Of a stretch of 64,000 nt of DNA, positions 1-11,288 are shown one piece after another. A program made the translations under genes and the position numbers. The notes under the pieces were generated by a model. It saw nothing but the letters and a program-made list of their open reading frames with translations. It did no database searches and was not told the DNA's origin. Source of the stretch: Mesocentrotus franciscanus. Its lineage: Eukaryota > Echinodermata > Echinoidea > Camarodonta > Strongylocentrotidae. The stretch covers positions 32,395,047 to 32,459,046 of the forward strand of contig CP137674.1 of NCBI GenBank assembly GCA_037976565.1, given 5' to 3'. The stretch's first letter is position 1; every line of letters starts with the position of its first letter.

Positions 1-360
1 TAGTTACCATGGCTACGCGGATTAAACAGGGAAGCATCGCAAATGTATTTTGAAGAAAAAAAAACCTCTGTTTCTCTTCCTTTCATTGGTATGTGTAATA
101 TACTGTACCACTTGTCCTTTCCATGAATGACGTCACACCTATAGTGGTCATTTCACAAGAAATTGTTGGAATTCTCCGGTGTTTTAATTCGGTTTCATTG
201 TTCCTCAATAATGGGGAAATTATACCCCACAAGACAGCAGAGCCCTTGAGGAAATAGGTACCGTTGAAGAAAGAAAAGAGGGGTGAGAGAGAGAGAGAGA
301 GACAGAGAGAAAGAGAAAAGGAGAGAGAGAGAGAGAGGGGGAGGAAGAGGGGGAATTAAG

Positions 361-391
<31 letters not shown>

Positions 392-2049
392 GAGAGAGGA
401 TTTTTTTTTTTTTTGGGGGCTTTGAGAGCCATTTAATTTTTTTCTTCCCCTTCCACAGGGTTCTTTATTTCAAAACAAATTCCATCATATACAGTATATC
501 TATACATTATATACAAATAATGAAAGAAAATATTTCCATACATAATGGCTTCACACGGATAATAATTATTATTTTTGGTATTTTATCATTTTCTCCAAAT
601 TCCAGCAAAAACGTAACAGTATAGTAGGTCGAATTAATATAATTCCCCCCCCCCAAAAAAAAAAGTTGGTATAATAAAATATCATACATTATATATTTGA
701 AATATTTTATATGCTCTGAACAATCGATTAAGATGTCAATGGCATGCAAACTAATGTTATAATTTACAAAATCATTGTATACTGATATCATAAACACATA
801 CAGCCTGAAAGCCAATTAATAAATCAATGCATTATGTATTAGCTCCAGCGGAAGCGACTAGGTAACACATGTTCCACGTCTTAGGTGACAATGGAAAATA
901 GATTCCAAGCTATGCAATTCCTTTCATCATCTTACAGGATGGTTTTGGTCATTTCCTATCGAGAGCAGGAGGCCTTTTATAGACCTGTTTAATTATTTTA
1001 TTTACTTTTTATTTATTTTTGAACAAAAGCTTCTCTTGACAACTTAAACACTTTCCAGAGGTTTGCCCGACAAAGCTACAAATAATGTATGCAAAGTGGA
1101 TACCATCCATCCATCCATAATTATAGAGATGCCCTTATCCATAGAAGGTGATTGAAATGGCTGGTAACCAGGGTTGGGAAGAGACACAAAAACAAATAAA
1201 AATGCATTATTTAACAGGTATATTGTCGTATTCGATGGTGATGAAAGTGGTTAGCAATTCTCCTTCTCTATCCGTACTTACGGCTTACAAGATTAGAATG
1301 TTGATAATTTCATGTGTCCCCGTGATAAAAAAACAACAAAACACTACTACTACGAACACAATCAAATCAAGTGTATCCTGTTATTATTCTCCTGATTCTG
1401 ACTATACTCCTTATTTAATCCTAATTGACATACAAAACCAGGAACTGTTCCCGGATCTTGTGGTCTCATTCCGATTCTCATTTCACAGAATACTCTTCTG
1501 AAATATCCCTATAGTTTACATCTCTAATGTTACAATTATACCATTAGTTTACATCTCATGTTTCTTTAAGTAAACACGGCATGCTTATCATGTGACATAA
1601 TGTTGTCACTTAACACGCAATAAAGTTTATACAACTAGACAAGGGTTTAGATACTTTTGTATATTATATTAGTGTTTCAAGATGATTCAAGTCTTGATTC
1701 AAAGATACTTCGTTTCATAAGCAGGCCCAGTGAACTTTGACATACAAGCGCTTTGTTCTACATTATTTTATTTCGAGTGATTTATTTTACATTTCTGTAT
1801 TTCATGCATATATTTGAATTACTGTAGTATTATACCGTAGGGATGCAATCGTTAGACTCCAGTTTGTCAACCGTTATTTTTCGTCCAATTTTACACTCGG
1901 TCTGGATTATTCTAAGAAGAAATAACATTTTTACCACAGGAGAGTGTAGACATCTTTGCTTGCTCACTTCCCTTGCTCACAAAATCTAGAAAAGTGCAAG
2001 TTAAGATCTTCGGGCTAGAGGAGTCAATCCCCCACGCGACACTAAGCCT
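1..2049. other. No gene seen
   Basis: Apart from the GA tract (280-414), it contains AT-rich unique-looking DNA, C and A runs near 645-665, and one CRE palindrome at 128-135. A 117-codon ORF at 1148-1501 has no recognisable features. Confidence 0.6.
280..414 (+). repeat. (GA)n tract ending in poly-T
   Basis: GA/GGGA/AAAG purine tract to position 400, followed by 14 T. Read on the minus strand this is A14 next to a CT tract. Confidence 0.95.
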
Positions 2050-2441
2050 TTAAAGAGAAGGTTGAGTTCTGGGAAGAGGCGAAAAATAATTAGTGAGCGT
2101 CATCATTGTTATTATGCAAGTGTGGACGAAAATCAGATAAAAAGTGTTCCCTGAAAAGCATGGCTCTTCAAAATGCCTTAATATTATAAATATGGCATGT
2201 AACAGCATAAAAATCGGGACGGATTTTTATGCCACATGTTTGTGTAGTCCCATATACATCTTTCTGTGTACAGTGCTTGTAACTTTACCTAGACTGGGCC
2301 AAATTTCTAACATTTTGATGATTCCAGAACCTTGCAGTACACACAATAACTTTTATGCTAGATGATCAACCTTTTCTGATTGATTCCACACCGTTTCTTT
2401 CACAACGCAATCGCATGACCAGAACTCAACTTTATCTTTAA
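2050..2441 (+). mobile_element. MITE, family 1, copy A
   Basis: A 392-bp element is bounded by TTAA. Its left end AGAGAAGGTTGAGTTCTGG is repeated inverted at the right as CCAGAACTCAACTTTATCT. Apart from small indels it is nearly the same as 41418-41806. The middle holds a hairpin with 11-bp arms GCATAAAAATC / GATTTTTATGC. TTAA at both ends would fit piggyBac-type target duplication, but the TTAA may belong to the inverted repeat itself. A 73-codon ORF inside it is not coding. Confidence 0.85.
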
Positions 2442-2640
2442 GCCAAATTTGGCTGTGCCGCCCCCTCCACGACAAGAATCCTGGATAGGCCTGGGAAGTT
2501 CTAGTGCAAACGATTAAAAGTCATTATTTAAACATGAGAGGGTAGGGACTGGGAAGATTAATATTTACACTATAATTGCGTCATTCTATGCAAGCAGTGC
2601 AATGCTCATTCTCATGTTATTTGTACATTTGTAAATTTCC

Positions 2641-2846
2641 TGGGGATAATTGTCCGAAGGTATTCTTCTGGGGTAGTTGTCATGCCCGTGTTTAGGTGTC
2701 TCAAGTGTAGTTGTATAGGGATCAATCTCATGTAGGTACCTGCATGCAGGGTAATTATCCTTGGGTAGTTATGTCCGGTAAGTTGTCTGGGGTGTTCATC
2801 TGAAGGTAGTTGTCCTATGATAGTTGTCCGGGTAGGTCGACGTTTT
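2641..2846 (+). repeat. Degenerate GGTAGTTGTCC minisatellite
   Basis: About eight variants of a G(T/G)AGTTGTCC word recur: TAATTGTCCG, GTAGTTGTCATG, GTAGTTGTATAG, GTAATTATCC, GTAGTTATGTCC, TAAGTTGTCTGG, GTAGTTGTCCTATG and TAGTTGTCCGGG. Spacing is irregular. It looks like a decayed minisatellite. Confidence 0.65.
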
Positions 2847-5295
2847 GCAAGAGAGACCCCAATGAATTCGTTAAAACAAAAAAATTGACTGAATCATTAT
2901 GACATACAGAGGCATGACGCATCACAACGTGCTGTGATTATTTATCATGATTTTTTGTCAGTTGTAAATTGTATGGATTATAATATAATACTACGCCTGT
3001 GTACATTTACCAGTTTGAAATGGGGAAAGGGGGGGGGGGTGACCCTGCGAGGTATTTTTTTCCTTCTGTATGAGGAAGTTGAATGTCCGCTATAACTTGG
3101 AGATAATCTGTTTCCCGTCAATGATATGGTGTTATATCACTCACTTATTTCCTCTCGGTCTTTCTTTTCTTCTTCAAATTTAAACCAATCTTGATGATAA
3201 TTTCTCCATGTTTGTGGTTAGGATGCCCGCTCCTCAGGAAGGCCCATGGTTGGTCAGATAGATCGAAAGATACAACAAACAAGGATCAGTTCCACCTTGT
3301 TTAAAGCCCATGTACGGCTTTGGTAGCAACAAGGAAATAGGAAAGAAACATGTTAATTAAATAGTCCTACGTTCTTCTCATTTTTTTTTAAACAAACGAT
3401 AAATGTACGAGATCATTCGGTATTCGATTCATGATTTCAGGTGAACTGTAGTGTGAATATCAGCAAAGAACGCCAGATTCCAGCGCTTAATTATACGCTT
3501 TAAATAGAGACAGCATGTGTTTAGACTGTAGCACATACATAATGTTTTACACAACACGTGTGCAGTACAGCTGGTAGCCGTTGTTCGAATTTACATCCCA
3601 GGATGGTATCTAAATTATTTTCTACCTCTCATTTGTTTACTACCTCACTTGAGGACGAAAACAAAAATCACAGCAGCTTAGCATTACTCTCTTCCTATCC
3701 ATTATTTAAATCAAATTAATTTGATGAACCAATCTTGAGGGCTTACCAAAATTGTACATAACCTTTAATGTTACAAAGAGGAAATAATATATATCCCATT
3801 TCTTGGTTGTGTAATGTTTCGATGTTTACGTTTCCGAGTATAACATCTGTGTTTAATAGTGACTGTGCTTTGGCAAATATGACGCTTTGGGAAATAATAA
3901 ACCTATCTCATTTCTTACTTCTCTTAGCCTATTGTAACATTTTCAAACTAATCTGAGCAGCAATTCATTGACATCTAACGTTACTTCCTTCTATAATGTT
4001 TCATATTACACATAAAGGAAAATTTAGAAATCCCCTTTTCTTTATTCATTGTATAATATTATAACATTTAAAACTAATCTAAGCGATAATTGATGCAATA
4101 TTCTCCACACACATGTTTTTTTTTTTCTTTTGTAAAGAAGATAAAGCTCTGCGTTTGTTTATGAAGATAACGAACATGGTCAGAGTAAAATAAAATGATC
4201 AAGCATTTTTTTTTCTTCAGCATTTACGATTAGTTTCCTTAACAGCTTTACATATAGTACAGCCAGGGGCATTTCATTGTGGGAAGATTTGAATTAACAT
4301 GATTTTCATTTTATTATCTAAACATCATAATTTTATTTTTTAAATAGTATTGTGAATGAAAGGCCAAATGATGATATGTTCCTATATGCATGTTCGATTA
4401 CCGGTATTTCTTTCCTGCACCATCCAAGAGATAGATATATGTAAACTCTATTAAACGGACCTTCCAAATATTTACCTTTTCTTAATCTTATCTTTTTGGG
4501 GGTAAAATTATGCAGGCAATTTATATCTACCACGTGGCAATGGGAGTGTTGTGGGCGTGTATGTGATGAAGTGTGCTGATTGGCTAGAAAAGATCTGTTC
4601 ATGCTTTCAACCCATGAACTACACAACGTGCGATCACAGTTCGACCGAATGGTAATAGGCTGATCACTGATGCAATAAAAACTACTGATTATTACAATGA
4701 TGACGTGTCCATAGATCAGACTATCATTGTTTTTGTCGAGGAATAAATGCGATAATGAATGAAGAAATGTGACGTCAACGACCTCAAAAGACAACAGATT
4801 GTCTCACGACGGCGACGACCACGAAGACGATGATCGTAAGATAATGATCATGATTATGATGTTATCGTGCTTTTATTTTATTTTCAAAATGTTTTTAAGT
4901 ATTGATATTCTCTGTGTCTTCTGATATGTTTATTCTTGTACTTTGAGCGAGGGGGTAAAACCACAACAGCAACAACACATAGGCCCTACATTTAGTTCAC
5001 AAATACCTAAACAAAATTTGTATACACACCCCCCCCCCATTTTGAAACCCAAGTGGTGTATCCGTATTCCCCCACCTTTGTAATGACCTATTGTGCTTAT
5101 CAGAGATTTAAAGGGACTGAAAACCCTGATGAACTTTCTCTTGCTTTTTTATTTTGTTTTATTTTTCGTTGTTATGTTATTTTATTCCCTCCCCTTTTTT
5201 ATCATTATTATTTCTTTTATACTTGTTCAATCCTTTAAAATGAATATTGCACCCTCTTCTACAAAACACTGTATCCACCCATGCAGGATATGCAG
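2847..5295. other. No gene seen
   Basis: AT-rich. A 153-codon minus ORF (4333-4794) is the longest non-repetitive ORF here but shows no domain, signal peptide or splice context. It may be chance. A CRE palindrome is at 4770-4777. Confidence 0.6.
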
Positions 5296-5304
5296 GTTTC
5301 TATA

Positions 5305-5596
5305 CAAGCGCGTGGCTAGGATTTAATTTTAGGGGGGGGGGCGGTAGTGAGCACGCGAAGCTTTCGCGCGCTCCCTAGGGGGGTGGGTGCAGGGAGGGGG
5401 GAGTTTCCCCTTTGGCGTTTCATTAAATTATTAGAGAAAGAAGACGATTCGTTGTACCACTCTTAATCCTTGTCTGAATTTCAAAAATGTTCTTTGTCTG
5501 CTCCTTTTTGTTCCTACGTCCTTTTTCTTTCTTCTCTTCTCTTTTTTTTGGGGGGCCGGCGTTTTTTTTTTTTTTTGGGGCCCTGGCTACGCGCCT
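5305..5596 (+). mobile_element. Non-autonomous DNA transposon with 9-bp target duplication
   Basis: The direct repeat GTTTCTATA occurs exactly at 5296-5304 and 5597-5605. Between them the ends are inverted: AAGCGCGTGGCTAGG at left and the complement of AGGCGCGTAGCCAGG at right (12/15). The inside is G-rich at left, T-rich with GGGGCCGGCG-like runs at right, and has no coding capacity. A 9-bp duplication is the size typical of Mutator-like elements, but the superfamily is inferred only from that length. Confidence 0.8.
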
Positions 5597-5605
5597 GTTT
5601 CTATA

Positions 5606-6631
5606 ATAAGGTATGAACGAGGAATTTCCCTCAGGGTCATGGCTGTGATGCAAATAAAATAAATGCAAATGAAATATGAAATAATAATAATGCAACTCTT
5701 ACATGTAAAGTATATAAATAATCATTGTCTCATCTCCCTTCTGCCAAACTTGAGATAGTTCAGAAGACCGCATGATATCGCATTTGTTTGTCTTTCCAGA
5801 ACAGTTTAAGGGTTTGGTATTATAAAGTAAGGGTACCCGTTTAAGGCGTTTATAGTAACTTGACATGAATCACGATGTGTGGGACTTGAGGTTGATGATA
5901 CATTCGACCTCATCGCCAAAGTGACTGTGTTGTCAGACTTTATGTCTATTGAGTTAGATTGACAAACGAGGCTTGCATTAAAGGTAATGTGAAACATCCA
6001 CACTAAAAGATGATTAAGACAAAAGGGTGTGAAAAGGACCCCCAAAAAAAAAAAAAAAAGAAAAAAAGAAAAGAAAAAAAGAAGAGCCTTACGAGAACTA
6101 CGACCAGGGACCTACAATTGTGAAATGAACCCTCAGAAAAGTTGATGAAAAAGATGCCCAAGTCGGACTAGTTGATTGTAGCCAAAGACGAAAAAAAAAA
6201 TCCAAGACACACGGAATATACAGATGAGACCCCAAATACATGCGTCATTTCTAATATTAAAAAAAAAATTAAATCCGAGAATATTGACATTTGATTGAAA
6301 CAGTGGTGTCTGGTGACCTAATATTAATGGGCTGATGGATAAAAGTCATAGCAAGATATCAGGAGACCGACAGTCTATAAGACCGACATATCGGCCTCGC
6401 GGGTTTTCTGACAACTTTTCTTCTTTTATGAAGACCAACGAGGCTAATGGGTTGTTGGTCAAAAGACCGACAGGCCTCATGGATTGTCGGTATGCTGGGA
6501 TGTCCCCGAACGAATTTTGTCATCGAAACAATTAGAGTTGAACAATTTGTATACACATTACATGCCTTCTAGTACACGGTTTAGTTACAGACATACTTTA
6601 CTTTGTCCCAAATCTCAGTTTCTACCAAGTC
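5606..6631. other. No gene seen; A-rich and GACCGACA-rich patches
   Basis: A-rich tract at 6041-6082. 6366-6530 repeats the words GACCGACA / GACCAACGAGG / GTTGGTC, partly inverted. These words also form the minisatellite at 41.9 kb. Confidence 0.5.
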
Positions 6632-7651
6632 GTTGCCATAGCAATGACCATGTTCTGGCATAAATATGACTTTGAATTACCAAGACATTGATGAGCCAAA
6701 CCTTTAACATGAAATGGATATACTTAGACACTTCTATTGTGTTTTTACGTTGTTTCATTACAAGTTACGTTGAAAATGAAGTCAGGTGTTACCATGACAA
6801 CAGCCACTTTTTAACGTAACTATACCCTTAAATACCTCAGATTTTTGATTGCAATGAAACGTGTAGCTTGAAATAAGACAATTATATAAGTTACATCATG
6901 CTGACATGTTCGCTAAATTACAAGTATATTTCTTTCTCTTTTTTCCAAAAAAGTCAATATTTATTGATCCGTTACCATGGCAACATCCCTGCCATTTTCA
7001 CCCAAAACTAGTTAATGGGATCAAGAGCCATATTAGGATAGCTGGATTTCTCCATAATAATAAAACATATTGAATTAACAATAAAATTGAACAGGGGTTC
7101 ACATTTTCGATATACATGTATTAGACCCTAGACTTTTAACGAGTATAAGCATACCTAGTTTATATTCTGTGTAGCATACCCGTACTATCAGGCATGACCG
7201 TTACCTTCAAAACACTCAATCATCCAGATTGAAAACAATCATTTGTATCTAGAAATTCTGTCTATGCATTATTTTAGGAACAGAAGTACAATTCTTTTCC
7301 TCAAAATGCCAAGTTCCACCATGTTGTTGCCATAGCAACGCAATGTTTTGGCTCAAATATGACCTTGAATGGTCACGACTTTGATGGTAATCAAACTTTT
7401 AGCATTAAGTGGATATTATTCGAAATTAAATGTTTCCATATTTTTCTCAGAAACGAGTTGTTTTCTAAAATTACAGGCGTTACCATGGCACCGCCATAGT
7501 TGACCGTAACCAAGACCTAAGCAAGACTGAGACTTGTATTAAGATCAAATGGGAAGCTAGAAATAGATATATTCAGTCACTTACATTATATTTTTGGTTG
7601 TTTGATTAGAAATCATGTTATGTTAAAAAAACAATTCATTACCATGACAAC
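6632..7651 (+). repeat. Degenerate tandem repeat carrying six X-box-like palindromes
   Basis: GTTGCCATAGCAAT (6632), GTTACCATGACAAC (6788), GTTACCATGGCAAC (6971), GTTGCCATAGCAAC (7326), GTTACCATGGCACC (7479) and ATTACCATGACAAC (7638) recur with similar flanks. Examples are ATATGACTTTGAAT / ATATGACCTTGAAT after the first of each triplet and GTGGATAT-like words between. The spacings (about 157, 183, 355, 153, 159) suggest two diverged repeats of a roughly 690-bp unit. The palindromes match the RFX X-box form GTNRCC(N)0-3RGYAAC. Confidence 0.7.
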
Positions 7652-8987
7652 AGCTAAAGATGTCACTTAAAAATATGGCAACAGGGAGATTCGTGTTCGA
7701 ATCAGCACCCCCTAAAGAAAGCGGGGGCACATTTAAGTACATCTTAAATGTGTGACGAGGAGCCGTGTACTATTCTGTAGAAAAAAAATATTTCTTGTAA
7801 TTTTATTTTGGACATTTTCCATAACTGTGTCGTATTATCCTTATCTATGCAGATCAGTTTCGCTGCAGCCTATATTGATTCGTTGAACATGGCAGTGATG
7901 TGGTTGTTCCCTTTCTTCTTTCCTTAAAAATCAATCGGGGTTTTTTTCCAGGAGAGGTCCTAGGCTACCCGTCACACGAATTTCATGGAAAATGGAACGG
8001 CGCCAATTTGCGAACACCATTTCTATTGTATAATAGTGGCAAATACTCGTAATGATAACACAGAATCAATCATTGATCAGTAGATCACGATTATGAATGG
8101 ATAGGCCACCGCGAGGGGTCATAGACATACTAGATTGTACATAGGAACACAATACACGGCCATGGCCATGACGTTAGACCAGCCGGGAAGGGGAAAAACC
8201 GCACGTAGGCCTTACGCTTTGTTCTTTCTCACCTCTTACACGTTGCCCTACTTAACTTGTATTTTGCAATAATTCCAATGATATAATCTTTTTGTTAATG
8301 CATCGACAAACTGAGTGTGCACAAGCATCATCTGAATCATTTAATCATTGGAAAGATAAAGCTTCATTGAAGGGAGCTCCAATCTTGATAGTAAACTCTT
8401 AAAGAAAGCATAACAATCAGACAAGCAGTCTAGTCGAAAATTTGAACGAAATCGGACTAAAAATAATAAAGTTATGAATTTAAATGTACTGTTATCAATA
8501 TACCCTTCTGGCTGAATCGACAGTGTCACACTGACGAAGTGCCGGGCAACTTTTAGATCCAATACATAAAATTACTTTAAAAGTTATCAAAGGCATTTTA
8601 TAAATAAAGCAAAATATTATTTGATAACCTAAATCTATAGAGCGATATGGTTTTAAAAAAATTCACCATCGATCGAATTGACCGAAGGATTTTGTAAGTT
8701 ATAATGTAAGGCCTTGATTCGATTATTTAAACGCTTGGTATGTTATTCGATATGCGATATCAGTCATGCGAATGACTTACATTTAACAGACACGTGACCA
8801 GGGTGTATAATCGATATCATTGGGCAGCATTAATGAGAATAAATCAATGTGCAAGCAAGAGAGTAGCGGACTCGTATCCAGATTATGGTTGTAGCCTGAT
8901 CATGTAAACAAAGATCACATGACTACATGAAGTCACATGTTAGTAATGGCGGCACCAAAACATTGGCCAAGACTTATATTTGGCCCC
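7652..8987. other. No gene seen
   Basis: Unique-looking AT-rich DNA without a defined repeat or credible ORF. Confidence 0.6.
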
Positions 8988-9016
8988 ACTACAGCTACTA
9001 CTTCTACTACTACTAT

Positions 9017-9065
<49 letters not shown>

Positions 9066-9093
9066 GCTACTACTACTGCTACTACTACTACTG

Positions 9094-9134
<41 letters not shown>

Positions 9135-9265
9135 ACTACTGCTGCTGCTGCTCTAATATACCACCGCTATTACTACTACTACTACTACTACTGCTACCAC
9201 TACCACCACTACCACTACTACCACCACTACCACCACCACCGCCGCTGCCGCCGCCGCTGCTGCTG

Positions 9266-9313
<48 letters not shown>

Positions 9314-9395
9314 TTACTACTATACTACCACTACTATCACTACTACTACAACTACAACTACTACTACTACTACTACTACTACCGCTACTACTAGA
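8988..9395 (+). repeat. Long (CTA)n compound microsatellite
   Basis: About 400 bp of CTA units with blocks of CTG, CCA and CCG (for example a pure CTG run near 9105-9135 and CCACCACC near 9215-9245). It makes long low-complexity ORFs in several frames, none of them genes. Confidence 0.97.
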
Positions 9396-11050
9396 ACTAC
9401 GGTGATAGTGAGAATAAAAAACATAAAAAAGAAGGTTTTAAATAGCTTGCGCGAGGCGTTCCATGCAGCAAATCATTAAAAAACAGCACCTCACCCCCTA
9501 ATTTTAAACCGGATTTACATCGATCTCAGGGACAACCCATTTTTGGTGGGGAAAAAAAATCATGATTAAAACAAAATCAACATAAAATCGGGAAGAAAAT
9601 AAAAGAATTTGGGGTAGAAAAAAAATCGGGAAACCGATTTAAATCGGCAAATTATCAGGCCTGGTTGGTATTGAAATGAGATAATTTCAATTTAATGCTT
9701 CATTAATATATTTGTATCAAGTTATGAAAAAAATACAATAGAAAGCAAACTAAATACTATTACATTTTATTTTCACAGGTCAACATCATACAAGTTAATA
9801 GTAATTGTATTCTCCATTCGTTCTCTATAATGTTACAATTCATCTTCTCTTTACTATTACTCTTATGATTAGTACTATGATTATATTTACATCATGAATA
9901 TTTATTTTATTATTAACATGAAATATCATTAATGGTATTGCCTTTATGTTTGCAAATTTTATACATGCAGACTTTAATCTTCACCATGGTTCATTTGTTT
10001 TTATCTATCTATGTATGTATCTATCTAACCAGGGATCTATCTATCTACATTATCTATCTATATCCTTATGTTATCATGACATAGTTTTGTCTACGTCATC
10101 TCCTTTCTATCCGAAGTCATGTCCAATGTTTACATGTTATGAATAGTTTTTTTTTTACAACCAAAACAAACATTGGCCCCAGACAGTCGTATCGATCGTA
10201 TCAGCCGTGACTTGTGTTTAGCATTTCAACCAACACAGTGTCCAAGGTGATACACACAACACACGCACACACTGTATAACGACGATAGTGTTTGGTATCC
10301 CGCCAAAAATACACAAAGGGACCCCCAGCCTGATGAATATTAATGAGAGAGGGGCTTGGTAGGGGGCAAGGCAGAAGGGAGCGCCTGATTGGTTGAGAGC
10401 GTGAGAATACATTCATTTGAAAACAGAATAGGTCTTTTATGAAGCAGGTTTGGGCAGCTAACTCAAGGTAAACATACCGCCTTTGTTTCTATCAGGGTAT
10501 GTGTAGTATTGGCACCAAGCCTATTATTCTGTCAAGAAGTAAAAGTCAATGTCAAGAGAAGGGTAACCCAACCTCCTGGGCCAACGTTATACGGAAATTT
10601 CCACTCTAGCTCCATGCAAGCCGTATCATAAATTAATCTCTACTCAAATCGCTACTGAACTTCGTCTAGTTAATAATATTCGTAAGTAATCATGACTATG
10701 AGCATGAACTACAAAACAATACTAAACTTTTAATTTGTAATTAAACTAAAATAGGATGTTTACAATAATTCGGTGACGGAAACAGTAATACACGATGGGA
10801 AGAGGTAATATACAACAACAACAAAAACAAACCAACGTATGTGTAATTATCGACCCCCCCCCCCACGAATTTGCCTTTGTTTACATTTTGTGATCATCGA
10901 CCTTTAGCTGACCTAGCCTAGCTTTCAAGGGTAAGTGAGGGGCCCGGTGGAGGCGCTGTCTCGAAGCTGGATTATGATTGGAGGAAATGAGTCAACGGGA
11001 AATTCAAGAATACAACATCGTACGACTCATTCAAGGGCGACTTTGTTTAC
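9396..11050. other. No gene seen
   Basis: Contains AATCGG-rich DNA at 9570-9645 and an imperfect (ATCT)n repeat at about 9999-10061. The rest looks unique. Confidence 0.6.
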
Positions 11051-11051
11051 T

Positions 11052-11083
<32 letters not shown>

Positions 11084-11288
11084 CCTCTTCCCCCTTTCTC
11101 TCTCTCTCTCTCTCTCTCCTCCTTCCATCCGTCACTCCCCTCTCTCCTCCTTTTTTCTCTCTCTCTTTCTTTCTTTCTCCGTTTTCTCTTTCTCTCCTTT
11201 TTTCTTTCTTTCTTTCTCCCCCTCTCCCTCCCTCCTTCCCTCCCTCCCTCCCCCTCTCTCTCTATCTCTCTTTCTCTCCCGCTCTCTC
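11051..11288 (+). repeat. Polypyrimidine (CT)n region
   Basis: About 240 bp of CT, TTTC and CCCT repeats, pyrimidine on the plus strand with very few interruptions. The 151- and 125-codon ORFs across it are Ser/Leu/Phe/Pro low complexity. Confidence 0.95.

Noticed and set aside
2144..2365. ORF beginning MFPEKHGSS, also present at 41511-41726
   Set aside because: The recurrence looked like conserved coding, but both lie inside the MITE copies, and the frame is broken by indels between copies.
4333..4794. 153-codon minus ORF
   Set aside because: No signal peptide, domain, repeat or splice context; length is not exceptional among the ORFs of a 64-kb window.
8927..9479. 155- and 180-codon ORFs (poly-Tyr/Leu and poly-Thr)
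   Set aside because: They are translations of the (CTA)n array and exist in several frames at once.
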